From positions 1 through 64,000 of the forward strand of contig NZ_VOPH01000017.1 in assembly GCF_009765275.1 (NCBI RefSeq): a stretch of 64,000 bases of DNA. Reading direction: 5' to 3'. This document shows, one piece after another, positions 58,424-64,000 of this stretch. Source of the stretch: Chachezhania sediminis. GTDB taxonomy: Bacteria; Pseudomonadota; Alphaproteobacteria; Rhodobacterales; Rhodobacteraceae. The position numbers and the translations under genes were made by a program. Every line of letters starts with the position of its first letter. Positions within the stretch are counted from its first letter, which is position 1. The notes beneath the pieces were generated by a model. That model did not search any database, had not been told where the DNA came from, and saw only the letters and a program-made list of their open reading frames with translations.

Positions 58424-61400
58424 ATGAGCAAGATCGGCGAGGCGGAACGCAAGGCCCAGAACCGGGTCATCGACCTGCTGTGTGGGGACACCTCCGGCAT
58501 TCCCGGCGGCCTCGGTTGGCGCTACCTTGGCGACTGGCACAAGCGCGAAGGCAACGCCAATATCGAGCCCTCCCTGCTGCGCCCGTGGCTGGAGGCGCGC
58601 GGCTATGCGCCCGAGGTCATCACCCAGGCCATCACCCGTCTTGAACGCGAGGCGCGGATGGAAGGCACCAAGCTTTACGAGGCCAACCAGAGCTTCTACG
58701 ACATGCTCCGCTACGGCGTGGCCATCGCCCCCGGCCTGGGCGAGGCCCCCGTCACCGTGCGCTTCGTCGACTGGGGCAATGCGGGTGCCAATGACCTCGG
58801 CGTGGCCGAAGAGGTCTCGATCAAGGGCAAGGACGCCAAGGCCTGGAGCAAGCGGCCCGACCTGGTGCTCTATGTCAACGGTATCGCGCTTGGCGTGGTG
58901 GAGTTGAAGAAATCCACCGTGGGCGTGGGCGAAGGCATCCGTCAGACGCTCGACAACCAGCGGCCCGAGTTCATCCAGCACTTCTTCACCACGGTGCAGA
59001 TCACCTTTGCGGGCAATGACAGCGAGGGTCTGCGTTATGCCCCGATCAAGACGCCGCAGCCCTATTGGCTGGCCTGGAAGGAAGAGAGCGAGATCTCGGC
59101 CCGGCTCGACCGCGACGTGATTCAGATGATGGCTCCGACGCGGTTCCTGGAACTGATCCACGACTTCACTCTGTTCGACGCCGGCATTAAGAAAATCGCC
59201 CGCCCCAACCAGTACTTCGCCGTGCAGGCGGCGCAGGAACGCGTCGGCACGCGCGAGGGCGGGATCATCTGGCAGACCCAGGGGTCGGGCAAGAGCCTGA
59301 TCATGGTAATGCTGGCCCGTTGGATCCGGGAGGCGTTCCCGGACGGCCGCATCCTGGTGGTCACCGACCGCAAGGAGCTGGACAGCCAGATCGAGGACGT
59401 TTTTGGCAATACCGGCGACAAGGTGCGTCGCGCGCGATCGGGCAACGACCTGATGGCCGCACTCGCCGATCCGACGGATCGGATCATCTGCTCCCTCGTC
59501 CACAAGTTCGGAAAGAAGGAAGAGGGGGAGCTGGAAAGCCTTATCTCCGATATCCAGAACGCCAACATCGGTGCGCCCAAGGGCGAGTTCTTCGTCTTCA
59601 TCGACGAGGCACACCGCACCCAGTCCGGCAAGCTGGCCAAGGCGATGCGCAAGGTGCTGCCGAAGGCCATGTTCATCGGCTTTACTGGCACACCCCTGCT
59701 GCGGTCGGACAAGGGGACATCGCTCGAAACCTTCGGCCCTTATATAGGCAAGCCCTACCGGTTTGATGAGGCAGTCGAGGACGGCGTGGTGCTGGACTTG
59801 CGCTATGAAGCCCGCGACATCGACCAGAGGATCAGCGCGCCGGACAAGATCGACGCCTGGTTCGAGGCCAAGACAAAGGGGCTGACCCCGATTGCGAAGG
59901 CGACGCTGAAACAACGATGGGGCACGCTCCAACGTGTTCTGTCGAGCCGAGACCGGCTGGAGCAGATCGCCAACGATATCATCCTGGACATGGAGATGAA
60001 GCCGCGCCTGAATGCGGGCATGGGCAACGCCATGCTCGTGGCAGGCTCCATCCCCGAGGCATGCGAGCTCTTCGAGATATTCCGGAAGTCCGGGTCAATC
60101 CTGGCCGACAAGTGCGCGATCGTGACGTCCTACAAACGCGCTGCCCCGGAGATCACCGGTGAAGAAGCCGGCATGGGCGAAACTGAGAAGCAGCGCGTCC
60201 ACCGGGTCTATACCGATCTCTTGGGCGATACGTCGGAGGAAGAGTACGAGGAAGAGGCGCTACGGCTGTTCAAGAAAGAGCCGGGTCGGATGAAGCTGCT
60301 GATCGTGGTGAGCCGGCTCTTGACCGGCTTCGATGCGCCGACGGCCACTTACATCTACATCGACAAGCAGATGCGGGATCATGGGCTGTTCCAAGCGATC
60401 TGCCGGGTGAACCGCCTAGACGGTGACGATAAGGACTTCGGCTACATCGTCGACTATAAGGATCTGTTCCGAAACATCGAGAGCGCGGTGGATGACTATA
60501 CGTCCGAGGCGTTCGATGCCTTCGACAAGGAGGATGTCGAGGGCCTGATCACGGACCGTGCCGAGCAGGCCGACACGGATCTGCGGACAGCGCGCGATGC
60601 CTGGCTCGGGCTTCTGGATGCCGTTGAACAGCCCAAGGGCGACGATGAGCTCTTCGCCTATTTCTCGAGCCCCGGGGGGATTGAAAGCGATCCGGACGCG
60701 GAAGAGAAGGCTCGCCGCCGCCAAGCGCTTTACAAGTTGGCTGGGCGGTATGCGCGCGCCTACACGAACGTCGCCGCCGAGCCGGACGGATCAGACTTCA
60801 ACGAGCTGGAACTGGGGGAAATGCGCAAGGAGGTCGAACATGCCATCGGCGTCCGCGATGCCGTGCGGCTCCACAGCGGCGATGCCGTTGACATGAAGCT
60901 CTACGAGCCGGCCATGCGCCACCTGATCGACAATTACATCCGGGCCGACGACTCTCAGGTCATCTCTCACCTGGATGACATCAGCCTTATTGACCTGGTC
61001 GAGAGCAAGGGCGCCCAAGCCGAGGATGATCTTCCGGCGCTATCCAAGCGGAAGCGTGAGAATGTCGCCGAGGCGATCGAGAACAACGTCAGGAAGCTGA
61101 TCATCGACGAAACCCCCGTGAACCCCAAGTTCTACGAGAAGATGTCGGAGCTGCTGACTGACCTGGTGGCGCAGCGCCGGAGCGGCGCGATCGAGTATGC
61201 CGAGTATTTGGAAAAGATCGCGGAGTTGGTAAGGGCCGCGAAATCCGGGCATGGCAATACCTATCCTGAGAGCATGAAATCGCCCGGGCAAAAGGCGTTG
61301 TTCGACAACCTCGGACAAGATGAGGCCCTCGCGCGCCGGGTCGACGAGGCTGTACGAGCGACTGCCCCCCACGGGTGGCGCGGTCATACGATGAAAGAAA

Positions 61401-61492
61401 AGAAAGTCAGACGCTGCCTGGAAGCTGAGATTTCGGATCCCGACACTGTGGATACGCTACTGCAGATACTGAAGAACCATGGTGAATACTGA
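58424..61492 (+). CDS. hsdR: Type I restriction endonuclease subunit HsdR
   Basis: 1022 residues. N-terminal PD-(D/E)xK nuclease: Asp146 in KRPDLVLYVNG and ELK at 160-162 in GVVELKKSTV. SF2 translocase follows: Walker A TQGSGKS (285-291), VTDRKELDSQIEDVFG, DEAH box FIDEAHRTQSG, FIGFTGTPLL, and later VVSRLLTGFDAPTATYIYID and QAICRVNRLDGDDKDFGYIV. It pumps DNA and cuts far from unmethylated sites. A 42-bp gap with ACGGAG separates it from hsdS; its 3' end overlaps the metallopeptidase gene by 14 bases. Confidence 0.95.
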   Translation: MSKIGEAERKAQNRVIDLLCGDTSGIPGGLGWRYLGDWHKREGNANIEPSLLRPWLEARGYAPEVITQAITRLEREARMEGTKLYEANQSFYDMLRYGVAIAPGLGEAPVTVRFVDWGNAGANDLGVAEEVSIKGKDAKAWSKRPDLVLYVNGIALGVVELKKSTVGVGEGIRQTLDNQRPEFIQHFFTTVQITFAGNDSEGLRYAPIKTPQPYWLAWKEESEISARLDRDVIQMMAPTRFLELIHDFTLFDAGIKKIARPNQYFAVQAAQERVGTREGGIIWQTQGSGKSLIMVMLARWIREAFPDGRILVVTDRKELDSQIEDVFGNTGDKVRRARSGNDLMAALADPTDRIICSLVHKFGKKEEGELESLISDIQNANIGAPKGEFFVFIDEAHRTQSGKLAKAMRKVLPKAMFIGFTGTPLLRSDKGTSLETFGPYIGKPYRFDEAVEDGVVLDLRYEARDIDQRISAPDKIDAWFEAKTKGLTPIAKATLKQRWGTLQRVLSSRDRLEQIANDIILDMEMKPRLNAGMGNAMLVAGSIPEACELFEIFRKSGSILADKCAIVTSYKRAAPEITGEEAGMGETEKQRVHRVYTDLLGDTSEEEYEEEALRLFKKEPGRMKLLIVVSRLLTGFDAPTATYIYIDKQMRDHGLFQAICRVNRLDGDDKDFGYIVDYKDLFRNIESAVDDYTSEAFDAFDKEDVEGLITDRAEQADTDLRTARDAWLGLLDAVEQPKGDDELFAYFSSPGGIESDPDAEEKARRRQALYKLAGRYARAYTNVAAEPDGSDFNELELGEMRKEVEHAIGVRDAVRLHSGDAVDMKLYEPAMRHLIDNYIRADDSQVISHLDDISLIDLVESKGAQAEDDLPALSKRKRENVAEAIENNVRKLIIDETPVNPKFYEKMSELLTDLVAQRRSGAIEYAEYLEKIAELVRAAKSGHGNTYPESMKSPGQKALFDNLGQDEALARRVDEAVRATAPHGWRGHTMKEKKVRRCLEAEISDPDTVDTLLQILKNHGEY

Positions 61493-62219
61493 ACACCACA
61501 TCATCGGAGGGACGCCGGTCGAGGTCCGCTGGAAGGCGATCAAGAACCTCCATGTCGGTGTCTATCCGCCTGACGGCCAGGTCAGAGTTGCCGCCCCGCT
61601 GAGCGTCAGTCTCGATGCCGTCAAGCTGGCTGTACTCACGAGAATGGATTGGGTTCGTCGCAAACAGGCCCGTTTCCTCGCTCAGGAGCGCCAGACGCAT
61701 CGGCAGTACGTCTCCGGCGAGACACACTTCGTTTTCGGCCGGCCTCTTCGACTGGATGTGATCCACTGGGACAAGAAGGTCCACCGGATCGAAATCATCG
61801 GCAGTGACCGGCTCCGCTACTCGGTGCCGGCAGACACAACGCCTGCAGTACGCAGGCGTTGGCTGGAGAATTGGTACAAGGCTCGCCTAAGAGAGCACGT
61901 GGCCCCACGGCTCGAGCATTGGTCATCGCACTTAGGCGTTGCCACCGAAGCCTGGGGCATCCGGCCAATGAAGACGAAATGGGGCAGCTGCAATCCGGAC
62001 AAGAAAATCGTCTGGCTCAACCTCGAGCTCGCGAAGAAACCCGTTCGGGCGATTGAGTACGTGCTGCTGCATGAGCTCGCCCACCTGATATCGCCGCGCC
62101 ATGATGAGCGTTTCATCAAGGTCCTTGACGACAATATGCCGAAGTGGCGCAGCATACGCGACGAGCTAAATCAGTATCCGCTTGCCGCGTGGGAAGATCT
62201 GCAGACTTTGGCTCGGTGA
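61479..62219 (+). CDS. YgjP-like metallopeptidase (M48-like, DUF45) of the RM operon
   Basis: 246 residues. The zinc site is HELAH (198-202) with a third His at 208 in SPRHDERF, preceded by the family motif MKTKWGSCNPDKKIVWLNLE. Proteins of this group are often the fourth gene of type I restriction operons, though their role is not established. It overlaps hsdR, so translation is coupled. Its 3' end is overlapped by a gene on the other strand. Confidence 0.9.
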   Translation: MVNTEHHIIGGTPVEVRWKAIKNLHVGVYPPDGQVRVAAPLSVSLDAVKLAVLTRMDWVRRKQARFLAQERQTHRQYVSGETHFVFGRPLRLDVIHWDKKVHRIEIIGSDRLRYSVPADTTPAVRRRWLENWYKARLREHVAPRLEHWSSHLGVATEAWGIRPMKTKWGSCNPDKKIVWLNLELAKKPVRAIEYVLLHELAHLISPRHDERFIKVLDDNMPKWRSIRDELNQYPLAAWEDLQTLAR

Positions 62220-62424
62220 CGTCGTCGCTCGACCTGTCGGTTGCGCGCGATTTTTCCAGGGCCTGCCGCCGCAGCTCCATTCCGCGTTCCACAAATCGCC
62301 GAACACGTTCCGGATCTGGTTCGACATCTCGTATCGAAGAGCGGTAGGCGATGGTGACATGGATGGCGCCAACGATGCATGCGCCGATACCAAACACGAC
62401 GAAGATGATCTCGAATTCAGTCAC
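62116..62424 (-). CDS. Small membrane protein, convergent with metallopeptidase gene
   Basis: 102 residues from a GTG at 62424 with GGGAGG eight bases upstream. One N-terminal membrane segment (IIFVVFGIGACIVGAIHVTI, about 6-26) is followed by a charged helix (DPERVRRFVERGMELRRQAL). The last 35 residues overlap the metallopeptidase gene on the opposite strand by 104 bases and look less protein-like, so the true end may be degenerate. No family recognised. Confidence 0.55.
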   Translation of the reverse strand: MTEFEIIFVVFGIGACIVGAIHVTIAYRSSIRDVEPDPERVRRFVERGMELRRQALEKSRATDRSSDDVTEPKSADLPTRQADTDLARRVCCATSAYCRQGP

Positions 62425-62463
62425 GAAGCCACCTCCCTTGTGTGATGAGCTCGTGACATCGGT

Positions 62464-63552
62464 TCAATGCAGCGTGGGGTGACATTCGAGATCGGCTGCC
62501 CTCTGCAGCACCCGTGCCGCAGTTCTCAGACTCGGTTGGCTTGCCTGGCCCGCACGCTTGAAAGCTTCGACCGCGGCGTCCAAGGCTACGTCGCTGGTGC
62601 CCTGCCTGCGCCCTTCGCGCCAGATGAACATCACCAGTTCGTCAGTCGTTAACGCTCGTAGGGCTATCGGTGGGCATCTGCTCAATAGCGGCTCGGGCAA
62701 TGCGTGGTAGTTGTTGGATGTCAGGACCCAGATCACCCAGCTCATGTCGAATTTAACCTGATAGAACGGGCAACTCCAGCTTCTTGCGGTCAAGGGCTCC
62801 AGCAGGGGTAGCAGCGCCTCCGACAGTCCGAACGCACGGCCCGACATGGACTTTGCAGTCCCCGACTTTTCGACCTCATCAACGACCATGACCGGATTGG
62901 CGACATGTTCCATAAGGATTGTGGAAATGAGACGCCCTGGGCCGGCGCTTCCCCACCCACGCTGAGACCCGACGACACCGAATGAGGCATTCTCATTGGT
63001 TGCCTCGATGACGGTTGTGGGGACGGTCAAGAGGCGACCAAGGCGCCGCGCCCAAAAGCTCTTGCCGATTCCGGGAGGGCCATCGAGCAGGATTGGCGGC
63101 AGGCGAAGACCTATAGAGCCTTCTCTCACCGACCTGCGCATGGCCCGCCAGACCTGTTCGGTCGCGGGCCCCATCCAGGGCATTTCATCGTGAAGGGCCG
63201 CCGCGATTTCGTCCGCTTGGTGTTCGGTCTTCACCGTCGCAAGCCGAACGCCGCCTGCCAAGGCGGTCAACCTCTCCCGTTCATCCCTCTGCAAATGGCC
63301 CATCCCTGACGCTTCCTGGCGGCGTGTGATGAGTTTCTTGACGCGCTTCTGAATCCTGATCCTGTCGAGATGGGTTACCCTTGTCTCACGCAATTCTTGA
63401 TTGTCAATTCCAAGCAGTTCGACTTCATGCGCTGGCTGGCCGACCAGGCCACTTCGCAGTAGCCGTAGGTGCTTGATGAAGCGCTTTTCAAGGTAGTCTG
63501 CGGTCTCCTCGACGGGAAAGACTTTGCACTGAATGAAAGGGATCGTCGCCAT
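62464..63552 (-). CDS. Lon-like AAA+ ATPase, directly after IS66 tnpB
   Basis: 362 residues from the ATG at 63552, starting MATIPFIQCKVFPVEETADY. The AAA+ core has Walker A LLDGPPGIGKSFW (about 155-167), Walker B VMVVDEVEKSG (about 221-231), sensor 1 VIWVLTSNNYHALP and an arginine-finger-like SRCPPI. Order and pattern resemble the ATPase part of Lon, but no protease Ser-Lys domain follows. The start lies one base after the tnpB stop, so it may be translated by coupling. Role unknown. Confidence 0.8.
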   Translation of the reverse strand: MATIPFIQCKVFPVEETADYLEKRFIKHLRLLRSGLVGQPAHEVELLGIDNQELRETRVTHLDRIRIQKRVKKLITRRQEASGMGHLQRDERERLTALAGGVRLATVKTEHQADEIAAALHDEMPWMGPATEQVWRAMRRSVREGSIGLRLPPILLDGPPGIGKSFWARRLGRLLTVPTTVIEATNENASFGVVGSQRGWGSAGPGRLISTILMEHVANPVMVVDEVEKSGTAKSMSGRAFGLSEALLPLLEPLTARSWSCPFYQVKFDMSWVIWVLTSNNYHALPEPLLSRCPPIALRALTTDELVMFIWREGRRQGTSDVALDAAVEAFKRAGQASQPSLRTAARVLQRAADLECHPTLH

Positions 63553-63553
63553 A

Positions 63554-63934
63554 TCACTCGACCTCCGCACTTGTTTTGTTGAAAATGGAGGGGTGGTGAT
63601 ACGCGGCCGAAACGACGCGACGCCAATCGATCCCTTCAAAGAGTGCTTCAAACTGTGCCTTCGTCAGGGTTATCGTTCCGTCGGAAAGTTTGGGCCAGAC
63701 GAAGCCTGCGCCTTCCATACGCTTGTAGATCAGCACGAGGCCCGTGCCGTCCCACATGAGGACCTTGATCTTGTCACGCCCCTTCGAGCGGAAGACGAAG
63801 AACGCACCGGAGAAGGGATCGAGTTCGAAATTGGTCATGACGTAGTTGGCCAACCCATCCATCCCCTTTCGGAAGTCGACAGGGTGGGTAGCCAGATAGA
63901 TACGATAGCTGCTGGACGGCGCGATCACTGACAC
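63554..63934 (-). CDS. tnpB: IS66-family accessory protein TnpB
   Basis: 126 residues; GTG start at 63934 overlaps the tnpA stop. The family pattern is complete: YRIYLATHPVDFRKGMDGLA, DPFSGAFFVFRSKGRDKIKV, LIYKRMEGAGFVWPKLSDGT and LFEGIDWRRV near the end. TnpB is needed with TnpA and TnpC for IS66 transposition. Where tnpC should follow, an AAA+ ATPase gene begins instead. Confidence 0.93.
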   Translation of the reverse strand: MSVIAPSSSYRIYLATHPVDFRKGMDGLANYVMTNFELDPFSGAFFVFRSKGRDKIKVLMWDGTGLVLIYKRMEGAGFVWPKLSDGTITLTKAQFEALFEGIDWRRVVSAAYHHPSIFNKTSAEVE

Positions 63935-64000
63935 TGCCCCGCAACACGGATCAGCTTCAGAAGGTCTGCTTCGTCGATGGACAACGGAAACTGGAGGCAG
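63925..64000 (-). CDS. tnpA: IS66-family TnpA, C-terminal end (cut by window edge)
   Basis: The last 24 codons are visible, reading LSIDEADLLKLIRVAGQCQ and then TGA at 63927-63925. The ending in LIRVA, a short tail and an overlap with tnpB fit IS66 TnpA, a small helix-turn-helix protein. The rest lies beyond the window. Confidence 0.65.
   Translation of the reverse strand, partial: CLQFPLSIDEADLLKLIRVAGQCQ

Larger units (their letters stand above)
52059..64000 (-). mobile_element. IS66-type elements bracketing the restriction module
   Basis: TnpC sits at the left of this block and tnpB/tnpA at its right, all on the minus strand in the order tnpA-tnpB-(about 9.8 kb)-tnpC. Between them lie the AAA+ ATPase, small membrane gene, metallopeptidase, hsdRSM and regulator. 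This could be one IS66-derived element split by cargo, or two truncated elements. Terminal repeats could not be confirmed, and the right end is outside the window. Confidence 0.45.

Noticed and set aside
47505-64000. CRISPR array or toxin-antitoxin pair in the defence island
   Set aside because: No regularly spaced direct repeats with unique spacers and no paired small toxin and antitoxin genes were seen.

Overview
The window is GC-rich DNA whose host genes (infA-maf-rng-yacG order, iron-linked imelysins, the GAK gene cluster, codon use) point to an alphaproteobacterium, most likely of the Rhodobacterales/Rhodobacteraceae. It divides into three blocks: a Mu-like prophage (about 124-29887), core chromosome (about 29938-47504), and a mobile defence island starting at a tRNA-Trp gene and running off the right edge (47505-64000).

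PROPHAGE. All its convincing genes but one lie on the + strand. They follow the order of transposable Mu-like phages: the tail end of a MuB-like ATPase (cut by an IS3-family element at the left edge), small early genes, DUF3164, HU, GemA/gp16, a Mor-type activator, then lysozyme, holin, DUF2730, DUF3486, TerL (gp28), portal (gp29), gpF, gpG, protease/scaffold gpI, decoration protein, major head gpT, gp36 and gp37. The tail is of the long non-contractile (siphovirus) kind: tail tube, a G/GT chaperone pair with a GGGAAAC slippery site, tape measure, minor tail proteins, NlpC/P60 peptidase, TipJ/gpJ-like tip protein, a fibre with an SGNH-hydrolase domain and a LamG-like protein. This resembles Rhodobacter Mu-like siphophages such as RcapMu. 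One gene (10877-11245) stands on the opposite strand between portal and gpF and looks like a moron. Tandem repeats at 29834-29880 look like transposase sites at the right prophage end, about 50 bp from a tRNA-Phe gene.

CORE. A minus-strand run holds infA, maf, an RNase E/G and yacG followed by tRNA-Phe. Next come a nitrilase-family amidohydrolase and a compact cluster of amphi-Trp protein, metallophosphoesterase, histidine phosphatase, HprK-related kinase, ATP-grasp ligase, PhoU-APH fusion kinase and Nudix hydrolase, with a divergent CofD-like transferase. This matches the in-silico-defined but functionally unknown GAK (GRASP, amphi-Trp, kinase) system and is the most interesting biology here. 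Then come a class III extradiol dioxygenase, an acyl-CoA synthetase, and an imelysin/imelysin/DUF1513 operon probably linked to iron.

ISLAND. Behind an intact tRNA-Trp lie a Gabija-like pair (OLD-family ATPase/TOPRIM nuclease plus UvrD-like helicase), an IS66-type TnpC, a Ner-like regulator facing a type I restriction-modification operon (hsdM-hsdS-hsdR) with a YgjP-like metallopeptidase, a small membrane protein, a Lon-like AAA+ ATPase, and IS66 tnpB/tnpA at the edge. The restriction module is thus bracketed by separated parts of IS66-type elements. The hsdM upstream region carries four TTTTTCGC repeats and an inverted repeat that may be operator sites.
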